This document shows positions 1 to 7,893 of a DNA stretch of 50,704 nt, in pieces. This DNA is from Streptomyces bobili. Its GTDB lineage: Bacteria; Actinomycetota; Actinomycetes; Streptomycetales; Streptomycetaceae. The notes beneath the pieces were generated by a model that ran no database searches, had not been told where the DNA came from, and saw only the letters and a program-made list of their open reading frames with translations. The stretch spans positions 1 through 50,704 of the forward strand of contig NZ_MUBA01000194.1 of NCBI RefSeq assembly GCF_002154575.1. Direction: 5' to 3'. The first letter of the stretch is position 1; the number at the start of each line of letters is the position of its first letter. The translations under genes and the position numbers were made by a program.

Positions 1-84
1 CGTAGTCGGAGATCGCCCCGCCGAGCGGCACCAGCGCGGGCAGCGGACGGCGTACGGCCATCAGCGGGGCGATCTCCGACTACG
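1..84. repeat. Perfect 21-bp inverted repeat at the window edge
   Basis: Bases 1-21 are the exact reverse complement of bases 64-84, with 42 bases between them. Read on the minus strand, bases 1-63 give an in-frame upstream part of the acyltransferase gene. This is what a fold-back or hairpin assembly artefact at a contig end looks like. A real inversion is possible but less likely. Confidence 0.75.
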
Positions 85-89
85 GGGAC

Positions 90-932
90 GTGCTGGTCGA
101 CGACGAGCGCACGGAGACGGCAGTGGCCGCGCTCACCGAGGCACTCGCGGCAGCGGCCCGCACCGCGCTGATCGACTTCCGCGAGGTCCGGCCGGGCAGC
201 GCGGTGGAGCGGGTGTACGAGCGCTGGAGCGGACCGAGGCGCCGGGTGAGCGACTCGGTGTGCCTGGAACTGCCCGCCGTACCGATGGACGAGCTGCTGG
301 CGCGGCTGCCGTCGGCGAAGGCGCAGCGGGTGCGGGCCAAGCTGCGCAAGCTGACCGCGCTCGGCGTGCGGCGCGAGGTCGTCCACCCGGACGCGGTGGA
401 CTCGGCGCTGCGGCGGCTGCTGGAGCTGCACCGATTGCAGTGGCAGGGCCGCAAGGTGACGAACGAGCATCTGCGCGCCCGCTTCTGCGAGCACCTGGTC
501 CGCTCGGTCGGGCCGATGGTGCGCTCCGGGGACGCCGTGGTCACCGAGTTCCGTCTCGACGACGACGTGGTGGCCGTCGACCTCACCCTCCTGTCGCGCC
601 GCCTGGCTGGCGGATACCTCTACGGCGCTCATCCGCGGCTGCGCGAACACAAGGCGGACGTGGCGGTGATGCTGCTCGACGCCTGCTCGGAGCACACCCG
701 CCACGAGGCGCGCGGCACCCTGAGCCTGCTGCGCGGCAACGAGCCGTACAAGCACCACTGGCGGCCCGAGCCGGTCGTCAACCAGCGGCTGCTGCTCGCC
801 CGTCGGCGCACCGCCCCGCTGCTGTCGGCGGCGGTGTGGGACGTGGCCGCGCGGCGCCGGGGCAAGGAGCTTCTGCGCCGCTGGGACGAGCGGCGGGAGG
901 AGCAGGAACGTGCCGGTGGCGGCAGGCCCTGA
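90..932 (+). CDS. CelD/BcsL-type GNAT N-acyltransferase, 5' end missing
   Basis: The protein resembles the Acetyltransf_6 (CelD/BcsL) branch of GNAT N-acyltransferases, which act in polysaccharide or envelope polymer synthesis; the substrate is unknown. Family-like features are the LHRLQWQGR segment near residue 113, the FRLDDDVVAVDL strand and the LLRGNEPYKHHWRPE block near residue 214. GTG 90 is only the first start codon left in frame: the frame runs upstream to about 64 and then meets a stop at 3-5. The reverse complement of bases 1-63 encodes LPALVPLGGAISDY, which joins in frame to GDVLVDD here. The true N-terminus therefore lies beyond a rearranged or misassembled window edge. The next gene converges on it and they share a terminator. 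The family call is fairly secure; the function is inferred. Confidence 0.7.
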   Translation: MLVDDERTETAVAALTEALAAAARTALIDFREVRPGSAVERVYERWSGPRRRVSDSVCLELPAVPMDELLARLPSAKAQRVRAKLRKLTALGVRREVVHPDAVDSALRRLLELHRLQWQGRKVTNEHLRARFCEHLVRSVGPMVRSGDAVVTEFRLDDDVVAVDLTLLSRRLAGGYLYGAHPRLREHKADVAVMLLDACSEHTRHEARGTLSLLRGNEPYKHHWRPEPVVNQRLLLARRRTAPLLSAAVWDVAARRRGKELLRRWDERREEQERAGGGRP

Positions 933-952
933 CATGGGCCTGCCGCCACCGG
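913..952. terminator. Bidirectional terminator hairpin
   Basis: A perfect 17-bp stem (913-929 with 936-952) encloses a six-base loop that holds the TGA stop of the acyltransferase gene. It lies 21 bases before the stop of the convergent GH26-like gene, so it probably ends transcripts from both sides. Confidence 0.75.
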
Positions 953-972
953 GCGCGCACCGCGGGTACCAC

Positions 973-2346
973 TCAGCCGTTGCGCGACCACCAGTCCAGC
1001 CGCACGCACAGCTTGCCGCCGATCCAGTACTCGACCCAGTCGCCGAGATCCAGCGGCGAGCAGTTCACCGCGGGCAGCGGGGTGGGCGGCGGGGTCGGCT
1101 CGGTCGTGGGCTCCGTGGAGGGCTCGGGAGTCGCCGGCACCGGAGTCGTGGGTGTGGTCGGTGCGGTCGGTGTCGCCGGTTCGTCCGTTCGGCCGGAGAG
1201 CACCGCGCGGTAGATCTCCGACGCCTTGGGGTTCTTCGAGCACTGCCACACACCGTGCGGGCAGTAGTCGGTCACCGTGTTGTACAGCGGTTTGTGCTCG
1301 TCCATCCAGGCGAGCATCCGCCGCATGTATTCGACGTTGTCACCGTTGCGGAAGAGCCCCCATTCGGGATAGGAAATGGGCTTGCCGTGACTTTTGGCGA
1401 AGTCCACGTGTTCCTGGAGTCCGTAGGGCTCTGTCACCTGCTCGTCGAAGGAAATTCCGCTCGGCTGGTCGTAGGAATCCATTCCCACGATGTCGACGGT
1501 GTCGTCCCCCGGATAGCACTGGGTCCAGGGGACGGCGTCCCGGCCACGGCTCGGCGTGAAGTCGAACTTGAATTCCTGGCCCGGCACCGCCCGCATGGCG
1601 GTGACGATCCGCTTCCAGTACGTCTTCCAGGCCTCCGGGTCCGGCCCGCAGCGATGGGTGTACGTGATGCCGTTCATCTCCCAGCCGAGCACGATCACCG
1701 TGTCCGGTGCACCGGCCTTCACCAGCCGCTCGGCCAGTGCGCGGAAGTGGTGATCGAACTGACCGGCCGCGCCCTGCCACAGCAGCCGCCGCACCTCGGC
1801 GTCGGAGACACCCTCCTCGTTGCGCTCCAGCATGGGGACGTTGAGGACGAGCATCCGGTCGTCCTTCTCGGCCCGCCAGTCGGCCCAGACGTCGAGGAAG
1901 CCGGGCCGGCCCTCGATGTTGCTCCACCGGTCACCCGGCAGGTAGGTGTGGCCGACCCGCAGCTCGGCCCCGTCGAGCCAGTCGCTGAGCTGGGCCATCC
2001 GGGCCACGCCGAGGGGGCCGTAGTCGAGGTAGGCGCCGAAGGCGGGGCCGGACTTGGCGGTCGCCGCAGGGGTCGGAGCCGGAGTCTGCGACGCAGCCGG
2101 AGACTGCGGCTGAGCCGAACGGGGATCGGAAGTCGGAGTCGGAGTCGGAGTCGGAGTGGGAGTCGGGTCCGGGGCCGGAGTCGCGCTCTGGGCTTCGGCC
2201 GGCGTGGGAGCGGGAGGATCGGCGACCCGCGCCATCCCCGCGCCCGCCGCGAATCCAGGGCCGGACGCCAGTGCCGCCGACGCCGCGACCGCCGCCGCGA
2301 CAACGGCAAGCCGCCGAGACCGGGCGCGTCGCTGCTGTGGGGCCAT
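973..2346 (-). CDS. Secreted GH26-like glycoside hydrolase
   Basis: A 457-residue exported protein. It has an Arg-rich n-region, a hydrophobic Ala-rich signal segment (about residues 11-35), a Pro/Thr-rich linker with a (PT)n run, then a catalytic domain like GH26 beta-mannanases. The likely acid/base is the Glu of GWEMNGITY and the likely nucleophile the Glu of SYPEWGLF. A second Thr/Pro linker leads to a short C-terminal module with two cysteines (VNCSPLDLGDWVEYW to KLCVRLDWW). ATG 2346 is chosen because GGAGAAAGGAGCAGGC precedes it; an in-frame start 57 bases upstream lacks this site. It probably cuts a mannan-like or related polysaccharide outside the cell. It is divergent from the ATP-grasp gene. 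The exact substrate cannot be read from the sequence. Confidence 0.75.
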   Translation of the reverse strand: MAPQQRRARSRRLAVVAAAVAASAALASGPGFAAGAGMARVADPPAPTPAEAQSATPAPDPTPTPTPTPTPTSDPRSAQPQSPAASQTPAPTPAATAKSGPAFGAYLDYGPLGVARMAQLSDWLDGAELRVGHTYLPGDRWSNIEGRPGFLDVWADWRAEKDDRMLVLNVPMLERNEEGVSDAEVRRLLWQGAAGQFDHHFRALAERLVKAGAPDTVIVLGWEMNGITYTHRCGPDPEAWKTYWKRIVTAMRAVPGQEFKFDFTPSRGRDAVPWTQCYPGDDTVDIVGMDSYDQPSGISFDEQVTEPYGLQEHVDFAKSHGKPISYPEWGLFRNGDNVEYMRRMLAWMDEHKPLYNTVTDYCPHGVWQCSKNPKASEIYRAVLSGRTDEPATPTAPTTPTTPVPATPEPSTEPTTEPTPPPTPLPAVNCSPLDLGDWVEYWIGGKLCVRLDWWSRNG

Positions 2347-2380
2347 GCCTGCTCCTTTCTCCACTCTCGTGCTGTCACCG

Positions 2381-2415
2381 ATGCGCAAGCGCATTACTGA
2401 CACTCAGTCATATGA
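2381..2415. promoter_or_regulatory. Cluster of palindromes in a divergent promoter region
   Basis: ATGCGCAAGCGCAT (2381-2394) and ACTGACACTCAGT (2396-2408) are adjacent dyads, followed by TCATATGA (2408-2415). They lie between the divergent GH26-like and ATP-grasp genes and could be a shared operator. The regulator is unknown. Confidence 0.4.
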
Positions 2416-2506
2416 AAGTCACAGGAAAAGGAATCCCGCCACCGCCGTTACGGCTTTCGAGTGTCCTGCTCGTCCGCACCGGTGAAACAACCGAAGGAAG
2501 AAAGAC

Positions 2507-3817
2507 GTGTCGCAGCTCGACACACGCGTCCCCGCCGTTCTCCTGCGCATCGATCAGAATCCCTTTCACCACGGAACACTGGGGGCCGTGCGCTCCCTCG
2601 GCAGAGCCGGAATCGATGTCCATCTGGTCGCCGAGGTGACGGGAAGTCCCGTCGGCAGATCCCGTTTCGTCCGACGGCTGCATCCGCCGCCGCCCGGCGC
2701 GGCCCTCGCCGACATCGCCACCGCGCTGCTGCGGGTCGCCGCGCGCATCGAACGGCCGGCCGTCCTGATCCCGATGGACGACGCGGGCGCCGTCGCGGTG
2801 AGCCGTCTGCGCACCGAACTCGCCCCCGCCTATCTGCTGCCGCAGCAGCCCGCCGCCCTTCCCGAACGCGTCGCCGACAAGGCCGAACTGGCCGGGCTGT
2901 GCGCGGCGGCGGGCGTCCCGCACCCGGTCACCGTCGTCCCGGACAGCGCGGCGCAGGCCGCGTCCGCCGCCTGGCGGCTCGGCCTGCCGGTGGTGGCGAA
3001 GTGGAGCCGGCCCTGGCTGCTGCCGTCCGGGTCCGGGCTGCGCAGCACGGTCGTGGTGCGGTCCCCGCAGGAGGTCCGCGAGCTGTACCTGCGCAGCGAG
3101 GAGGCCGGCAGCCCGCTGCTGCTCCAGGAGTTCCTCCCGCCGGGCACCGGCCGCGACTGGTTCTTCCACGCGTACGCCGACCGCTCGGGCGCGCTGCGCG
3201 GCGGCGGCCCCGGCCGCAAGCTGTGCGCCTGGCCGCGCGGCGCGGGTCTGACCGCGGTCGGTGAATGGGCCCCCGACCCGAAGGTGGTCACCCTCGCGGA
3301 ACTCCTCGCCGCCCAGCTCGGCTACCGCGGCATCCTCGACCTCGATTTCCGCCGCTGCGCCACGACCGGCCGCCATCACCTGCTCGACTTCAACCCGCGC
3401 CCCGGCGCCCAGTTCCGCCTCTTCACCGACACCGCCGGCCTGGACGTCGTACGCGCCCAGCACCTCGACCTGACACATCGTCCGCTGCCGGACGGGCGGG
3501 CGCGTCCCGGTCGGACCTTCGTCGTGGAGAACTACGCGCCGCTGACCGCCCTGCGCCGGGCCGCGCCGCACGGCCGCGAACTCGCCTGGTACGCCGCGGA
3601 CGACGCCGCTCCCGGCCGGGCCATGTGGGGGCTGTGGGCCGCCCACGTCACCCGCCGGCTGCTGGGCCGGCCGCGCCGGACCGGCGCGACGGGCGCGACC
3701 GGGACCCTGCCCCGCGTGGTCCGCCAGGGCCCACCGCCCCCGTCGTCGCTGACCGGCCTCCCCGAAGTACCGCATGTACCGTGCCCGGCCGACGACGAGA
3801 AGGCGAGCAGCCGCTGA
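2507..3817 (+). CDS. ATP-grasp family carboxylate-amine ligase
   Basis: A 436-residue protein with an ATP-grasp fold layout: an N-terminal Rossmann-like part (LRIDQNPFHHGTLGAVRSL), a central nucleotide-binding part (ADKAELAGLCAAAGVPHP, then LPVVAKWSRP) and the metal-binding segment LLDFNPRPGAQF near residue 292. Proteins of this type join a carboxylate to an amine using ATP; the substrate is not apparent. GTG 2507 follows GAAGGAAGAAAGAC, a good ribosome binding site. Its stop overlaps the next start as TGATG, so the two genes are translationally coupled. With the CelD-like and GH26-like neighbours it suggests a small envelope or exopolymer locus, which is inference. Confidence 0.75.
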   Translation: MSQLDTRVPAVLLRIDQNPFHHGTLGAVRSLGRAGIDVHLVAEVTGSPVGRSRFVRRLHPPPPGAALADIATALLRVAARIERPAVLIPMDDAGAVAVSRLRTELAPAYLLPQQPAALPERVADKAELAGLCAAAGVPHPVTVVPDSAAQAASAAWRLGLPVVAKWSRPWLLPSGSGLRSTVVVRSPQEVRELYLRSEEAGSPLLLQEFLPPGTGRDWFFHAYADRSGALRGGGPGRKLCAWPRGAGLTAVGEWAPDPKVVTLAELLAAQLGYRGILDLDFRRCATTGRHHLLDFNPRPGAQFRLFTDTAGLDVVRAQHLDLTHRPLPDGRARPGRTFVVENYAPLTALRRAAPHGRELAWYAADDAAPGRAMWGLWAAHVTRRLLGRPRRTGATGATGTLPRVVRQGPPPPSSLTGLPEVPHVPCPADDEKASSR

Positions 3818-5073
3818 TGTACGACCTGCTGGTGGTCGGTGCCGGGCCGTACGGCCTGTCGATCGCGTCCCACGCCGCTGCCGCCGGGCTCAGCCTGCGC
3901 GTCTTCGGCCGTCCGATGGCCTCCTGGCGCGACCACATGCCGGCCGGGATGTACCTGAAGTCCGAGCCGTGGGCGTCGAACCTCTCCGACCCCGGCCGGC
4001 GCCGGCGGCTCGACACCTACTGCGCGACCCGCGGCGTGACGGCCCGTCACGGCGAGCCGATCCCGGTGGAGATGTTCGCGGAGTACGGGCTGTGGTTCGC
4101 CCGCAACGCCGTCCCCGCGGTCGACGAGCGCACGGTGACCCGGATCGCGCCCCTGACCGGGGGCTTCGAGGCGGTCACCGACGACGGGGAGGTCGTCGCG
4201 GCCCGTGCGGTCGCCCTGGCCGTCGGCGTCATGCCGTTCGTCGAGATGCCGTCGCCCCTGCGCGGGCTGCCCCGCGGCCTCGTCACCCACAGCAGCCACC
4301 ACGACGACCTGGCCCGGTTCGGCGGCCGGGACGTCACCGTGATCGGCGGCGGCCAGGCGGCCCTGGAGACGGCGGCCCTCCTCGCCGAGCAGGGCACCCG
4401 GGTAAGGGTGCTGGCCCGCGCCGACCGGCTGCGCTGGAACGACGTGCCGCCGCCCTGGCAGCGCCCCTGGTGGCGGTCGGCCCGCGCCCCGCACAGCGGC
4501 CTGGGCTGCGGCTGGCGGAACTGGTTCTACGCCGAGCGGCCCGGCCTGTACCGGCGCCTGCCCGAACCGACCCGCGCCCGGATCACGTCGACGGCCCTCG
4601 GCCCGGCCGGCGCCTGGTGGGTACGTGACCGGGTCGAGAACGCCGTACCGGTGCGGCTCGGCCAGGAGGTGACGGCGGCCCGCGCGGTACCGGGGGGCGT
4701 ACGGCTGGAGGTGCGGGGCGCGGGCTCCCTGGAGACCGAGCACGTCATCGCGGCGACGGGGTTCCGGGCCTCGCGCGACCGGCTCGGGCTGCTGGCCGAC
4801 GAACTGCGCGGGACGCTGGCCGCGGTGGGCGACGGTTCGCCCGAGGTGGGCCGGGATTTCGAGTCGTCGTACCCCGGCCTGTTCCTGGCCGGTCTGGTCA
4901 CGGCGTCGGCTTTCGGCCCGGCGATGCGCTTCGTGCACGGCGCGACCTTCACCGCGGGGACTCTCGTGCGCGGGGTACGGCGCCGGCTGCGGTCCGGGGT
5001 GCCGGGCGGCGACCGGGTTCCGGCGCCGGGCGGGCGGTCACGGCAGGACACGTCGGGCGCCCTGCCGGCCTGA
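3817..5073 (+). CDS. FAD-dependent NAD(P)-binding oxidoreductase
   Basis: A 418-residue flavoprotein of the lysine/ornithine N-monooxygenase or FMO-like group. The N-terminal FAD-binding motif is VVGAGPYGLSIASHAA, the second Rossmann motif is VIGGGQAALETAALLAEQG, and a late ATGFR motif is present near residue 313. It probably oxidises or hydroxylates a small substrate. ATG 3817 overlaps the ATP-grasp stop, so the pair is one operon and likely works in one pathway. An Arg/Gly/Pro-rich tail follows the core. A hairpin just after the gene separates it from the convergent LPHTG protein gene. Confidence 0.75.
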   Translation: MYDLLVVGAGPYGLSIASHAAAAGLSLRVFGRPMASWRDHMPAGMYLKSEPWASNLSDPGRRRRLDTYCATRGVTARHGEPIPVEMFAEYGLWFARNAVPAVDERTVTRIAPLTGGFEAVTDDGEVVAARAVALAVGVMPFVEMPSPLRGLPRGLVTHSSHHDDLARFGGRDVTVIGGGQAALETAALLAEQGTRVRVLARADRLRWNDVPPPWQRPWWRSARAPHSGLGCGWRNWFYAERPGLYRRLPEPTRARITSTALGPAGAWWVRDRVENAVPVRLGQEVTAARAVPGGVRLEVRGAGSLETEHVIAATGFRASRDRLGLLADELRGTLAAVGDGSPEVGRDFESSYPGLFLAGLVTASAFGPAMRFVHGATFTAGTLVRGVRRRLRSGVPGGDRVPAPGGRSRQDTSGALPA

Positions 5074-5093
5074 GGACCGGCCTGAGGACCGGC

Positions 5094-5130
5094 ACGAGTG
5101 CCGGGCGCGTGCGAGGCGTCCGGCACTCGT
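5094..5130. terminator. Terminator hairpin between convergent genes
   Basis: An 11-bp perfect stem (5094-5104 with 5120-5130) and a 15-base loop lie between the oxidoreductase stop and the stop of the convergent LPHTG protein gene. Confidence 0.6.
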
Positions 5131-5135
5131 CGCCG

Positions 5136-6095
5136 TCAACGGCGGGTCGCGGCGCGGCCTCGTCGGTACAGCAGGGCACCCGCGGTGATCAGCGCGGCGC
5201 TGACGCCCGAGGCGGCCAGCAGAGCCCCGCTGCCGGTGTGCGGCAGCTCGGGCCGGTCACCTCCGTGCGGCGGGTGACTGTGCCCACCGGGCGGCGGGGT
5301 GGAATGACCACCGGGCGGGGGCGAGGTATGACCACCCGGAGGCGGACTCGTGTGACCACCGGGAGGCGGGCTCGTGTGTCCACCCGGAGGCGGTGAGGTG
5401 TGACCGCCGGGCGGCGGGCTCGTGTGTCCACCCGGAGGCGGTGAGGTGTGACCACCGGGAGGCGGGCTCGTGTGTCCACCCGGAGGCGGTGAGGTGTGAC
5501 CACCGGGAGGCGGACTCGTGTGACCACCGGGCGGCGGTGAGGTGTGACCACCGGGAGGCGGACTCGTGTGACCACCGGGCGGCGGCGAGGTGTGACCACC
5601 GGGAGGCGGACTGGTGTGGCCACCAGGGGGAGGCGAGGTGTGACCACCCGGAGGCGGACTGGTGTGACCACCGGGCGGTGGCGACGTGTGACCACCCGGA
5701 GGCGGAGACGTGTGGCCACCGGGCGGCGGCGTCGTTTCGCCGCCACACGTGTCGCCGTAACCTCCGCAGTCCTCCTCGGGGCTGTCGCCGTAGCCGGGCT
5801 CCTCACCACCGGAGGGGGAGTCGCCGTAGCCCGGCTCCTCGTCACCGGGGTGGGAGTCACCGTAGCCGGGCTTGTCCTCTCCACCGGAGGGGCTGTCGCC
5901 GTAGCCGGGCTCGTCCTCGCCGGACGATGCCTCGTGGGAGCGGTCGTTCCCGTCCGCGTTGGCCGACACGGCTCCGGGCGAGTTCCTGGCGGTGCCGTCC
6001 GCGTGTGAGTCGGCGAGGGCGGAACCGCCGTACAGGGACAGAATGCTCGTCGCGGCGGCGGCCGCGACCATTCCCTTGCTCAGGGTCTGTCGCAA
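5136..6095 (-). CDS. LPHTG-anchored repeat protein with chaplin-like head
   Basis: A 319-residue surface protein. The start is TTG at 6095, because the resulting N-terminus MRQTLSKG matches the usual opening of long chaplins; AGGAAG lies upstream. A signal peptide ends about ALADS (residue 30). Residues 28-46 (ADSHADGTARNSPGAVSAN) match the start of a chaplin domain, but the amyloid-forming remainder is absent. Four to five PGYGDS units and two cysteines (110, 117) follow, then 19 octads of the TSPPPGGH type (121-272), a sortase motif LPHTG (284-288), a membrane segment and an Arg-rich tail. It should be covalently linked to the wall. Streptomyces class E sortases are known mainly for LAXTG motifs, so LPHTG is unusual. 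It is probably an aerial-hypha or spore surface stalk. Confidence 0.75.
   Translation of the reverse strand: MRQTLSKGMVAAAAATSILSLYGGSALADSHADGTARNSPGAVSANADGNDRSHEASSGEDEPGYGDSPSGGEDKPGYGDSHPGDEEPGYGDSPSGGEEPGYGDSPEEDCGGYGDTCGGETTPPPGGHTSPPPGGHTSPPPGGHTSPPPGGHTSPPPGGHTSPPPGGHTSPPPGGHTSPPPGGHTSPPPGGHTSPPPGGHTSPPPGGHTSPPPGGHTSPPPGGHTSPPPGGHTSPPPGGHTSPPPGGHTSPPPGGHTSPPPGGHSTPPPGGHSHPPHGGDRPELPHTGSGALLAASGVSAALITAGALLYRRGRAATRR
5277..5733 (-). repeat. Tandem 24-bp coding repeat (TSPPPGGH octads)
   Basis: About 19 head-to-tail 24-bp units encode a Pro/Gly/His octapeptide. Third-position variants (ggcggc, ggaggc, gggagg) show partial divergence. Copy number is likely to vary between strains, and short-read assemblies may miscount it. 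Confidence 0.9.
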
Positions 6096-6201
6096 TCTCG
6101 TGGTCTTCCTGCTTGAAGAAGTGGGAAAAGCCGGCCTTGAACGTGGAGCAGTTGTCCAAGACCGGCCTTGACCCAGCCGTGCGGCTGGTGTGACGGCGTC
6201 G

Positions 6202-6432
6202 TCAGTCGTTGACGCAGACGTTGCCGGCCGACGGGTTCAGCAGCGCGATGATGTTGATCGTGTTGCCGCACACGTTGACGGGGATGTGGATCGGGACCTG
6301 CACCACGTTGCCCGAGAGGACACCCGGGGAACCGATGGCGGCCCCGTTGGCACCGGAGTCGGCAAAGGCCGGAGCAGCGGCCCCACCCAGGGCCAGAACC
6401 AGACCCGCGACGACAGCAGCGCTCTTCTTCAT
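6202..6432 (-). CDS. Short chaplin
   Basis: A 76-residue secreted hydrophobin-like protein. After a signal peptide (MKKSAAVVAG to AFA, about 24 residues) comes one chaplin domain with the hallmark SPGVLSGNVVQVPIHIPVNV, then CGNTINIIALLNPSAGNVCVND. The two cysteines (55 and 73) are those that form the chaplin disulfide. Short chaplins assemble into amyloid fibrils on aerial hyphae and lower surface tension. ATG 6432 is preceded by AAGGGAACGTC. Its position beside rodlin genes resembles the chpD-rdl arrangement of S. coelicolor; which paralogue it is cannot be settled here. Confidence 0.93.
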   Translation of the reverse strand: MKKSAAVVAGLVLALGGAAAPAFADSGANGAAIGSPGVLSGNVVQVPIHIPVNVCGNTINIIALLNPSAGNVCVND

Positions 6433-6680
6433 GACGTTCCCTTCATCTGCGGTCATGCCTCGATGACGGTCGGAATAACCGAGCGAGCACAGCCGGAACG
6501 GCTCGCACCATGACCTGCAAGGTTGCAAACGAGAGATAGCCGCAGGAGGAAACTGACGAACGCGTGGCGCCGGGTAATTCACTCGAACGCCTTCACATAA
6601 TCAACTCGTTAGGTCCAGTGAAGAGGAATCGATTCTTCGGAACGGGACCAAAAAAAGATGACGGGACGTCGTCAAAAAAG
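6433..6680. other. Intergenic stretch upstream of the chaplin
   Basis: About 250 bases between the chaplin start and the terminator of the first rodlin. It should hold the chaplin promoter. I do not see a convincing sigma-BldN pair of hexamers here, nor a small gene. Confidence 0.4.
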
Positions 6681-6719
6681 CGCCGGACGGCCGGTGCACA
6701 GCGCACGGGCCGTCCGGCG
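6681..6719 (-). terminator. Intrinsic terminator of the first rodlin
   Basis: A 12-bp perfect stem (6681-6692 with 6708-6719) is followed on the minus strand by CTTTTTT, a T-run rarely seen in this GC-rich DNA. It ends the transcript of the minus-strand rodlin. Confidence 0.85.
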
Positions 6720-6739
6720 GACGGGAAGGCGGCGGACGG

Positions 6740-7153
6740 TCAGCCGTTGCCCGCGCCGTTGCCCGACACGGCCGAGATGTCGTTCAGGATGTGCGACAGC
6801 GGCTCGTCGCCCTTGGCCTGGGTGGAGTTCTCGGCGCACTGCTGGTTCTGCGGGGCCGACAGGACCGGGATGTCCTGCACGGCGACCGGCACCAGCACGC
6901 CCAGCAGCGACGCAACGTTCGCCTTGACCGGGACGCCCGCGCACAGCTTGTTGACGGAGCCCTGGACCAGGGTGGCCTGCGGGCTCATGTCGCCCTTGGT
7001 CACCGAGTTGCCGAACGCCTCGTGCGCACCGTTGCCGCTCGCGGAGGTGGTACCGCTGTCGTCCCCGATGGCAAGCGCCTGGGGCGCGGCCGCCGCCGAC
7101 ATACCGACGACGGAAGCGGCGACCGCCGCCGCGGCCATTGCCTTCTTCAGCAT
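6740..7153 (-). CDS. rdlA: Rodlin (RdlA/RdlB family), copy 1
   Basis: A 137-residue secreted protein of the rodlin family, which organises chaplin fibrils into the rodlet layer of aerial hyphae and spores. The signal peptide is [14 protein letters not shown] to QALA; the mature part contains [34 protein letters not shown] and [19 protein letters not shown]. Start ATG 7153 follows GGAAAAGCGAA. It is divergent from copy 2, as the two rodlins of S. coelicolor are. Of the three copies here it is the most distinct ([19 protein letters not shown] in the middle). The symbol is given by family resemblance; A and B cannot be told apart without alignment. Confidence 0.92.
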   Translation of the reverse strand: MLKKAMAAAAVAASVVGMSAAAAPQALAIGDDSGTTSASGNGAHEAFGNSVTKGDMSPQATLVQGSVNKLCAGVPVKANVASLLGVLVPVAVQDIPVLSAPQNQQCAENSTQAKGDEPLSHILNDISAVSGNGAGNG

Positions 7154-7210
7154 TTCGCTTTTCCTTTCCCTGCCCTGGCTCGGCGGCCAGGAGCATCTGC
7201 CTGCCCCCAC

Positions 7211-7238
7211 TCAACCCGGTGCGCCGGTTTTGGTTGCG
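7211..7238 (-). promoter_or_regulatory. Sigma-BldN-like promoter of rodlin copy 1
   Basis: On the minus strand CGCAAC (7233-7238), a 16-base spacer and GGTTGA (7211-7216) match the BldN consensus CGTAAC-N16/17-CGTTGA at ten of twelve positions. It lies about 58 bases before the start codon. Confidence 0.65.
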
Positions 7239-7353
7239 GCCCGTCACCCGATCGGTTTCGCCGACGCGGGCGGCGGCGGTCGGAAAGTACGCGGATTCCC
7301 CGCTCCATTCCCCGCGCCGGCCTGTCCGGCCGTAGGCCATCGGAGTGAAGAAG

Positions 7354-7381
7354 GGGAACCAAACGGGGCCAAGGCAGTTGA
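7354..7381 (+). promoter_or_regulatory. Sigma-BldN-like promoter of rodlin copy 2
   Basis: GGGAAC (7354-7359), a 16-base spacer and AGTTGA (7376-7381) resemble the BldN consensus and sit 43 bases before the GTG start. The match is weaker than for copies 1 and 3. Confidence 0.5.
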
Positions 7382-7424
7382 TCAGAACGCTCCGGAGGAC
7401 GGGGTATCTCAGAAGGGACTAGAA

Positions 7425-7835
7425 GTGATCAAGAAGGTTCTGGCCACGGCCGCGGTCGCCGCCTCCGTCGTCGGCGTTTCCGCTGCTGCCGCCGCCCCGG
7501 CTCTCGCGATCGGCAACGACAGCGGCACCACCTCCGCCAGCGGCAACGGTGCCCGCCAGGAGTTCGGCAACTCGGCCACCTACGGCAACATGAGCCCCCA
7601 GATGGCGCTCATCCAGGGCTCCCTCAACAAGCCCTGCATCGGCCTGCCGGCCAAGGCCAACGTCGGTTCGCTCATCGGTGCCATCCCGATCGCCGTCCAG
7701 GACATCCCGATCCTGTCGGCCCCGCAGAACCAGCAGTGCGTCGAGAACTCCACCCAGGCCAAGGGCGACGAGCCGCTGTCGCACATCCTCGACGACATCT
7801 CGGTGCTCGCCGGCAACGGCGCCGCGAACCACTGA
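7425..7835 (+). CDS. rdlB: Rodlin (RdlA/RdlB family), copy 2
   Basis: A 136-residue rodlin with a signal peptide (MIKKVLATAAVAAS to PALA) and the family blocks [47 protein letters not shown] and [19 protein letters not shown] 7425 follows AGAAGGGACTAGAA. The last third is nearly identical at DNA level to copy 3, so these two arose by recent duplication or are kept alike by gene conversion. It stands divergent from copy 1 and is closed by a strong hairpin. The letter in the symbol is by position only. Confidence 0.92.
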   Translation: MIKKVLATAAVAASVVGVSAAAAAPALAIGNDSGTTSASGNGARQEFGNSATYGNMSPQMALIQGSLNKPCIGLPAKANVGSLIGAIPIAVQDIPILSAPQNQQCVENSTQAKGDEPLSHILDDISVLAGNGAANH

Positions 7836-7893
7836 GCCTGATCGAGGTGAACGGGTTCTCTTCCTGAGCCCGGGGGTGGTTTCTCCACCCCGT

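Noticed and set aside
2347..2403. Upstream start for the GH26-like protein
   Set aside because: The added residues precede the signal peptide and would translate through the palindromic region. ATG 2346 has a strong GGAG site.
5257..5748. Regular 24-bp repeats that look at first like a CRISPR array or satellite
   Set aside because: There are no unique spacers. The repeats are in frame with a signal peptide and a sortase signal and encode a uniform octapeptide, so they are coding repeats.
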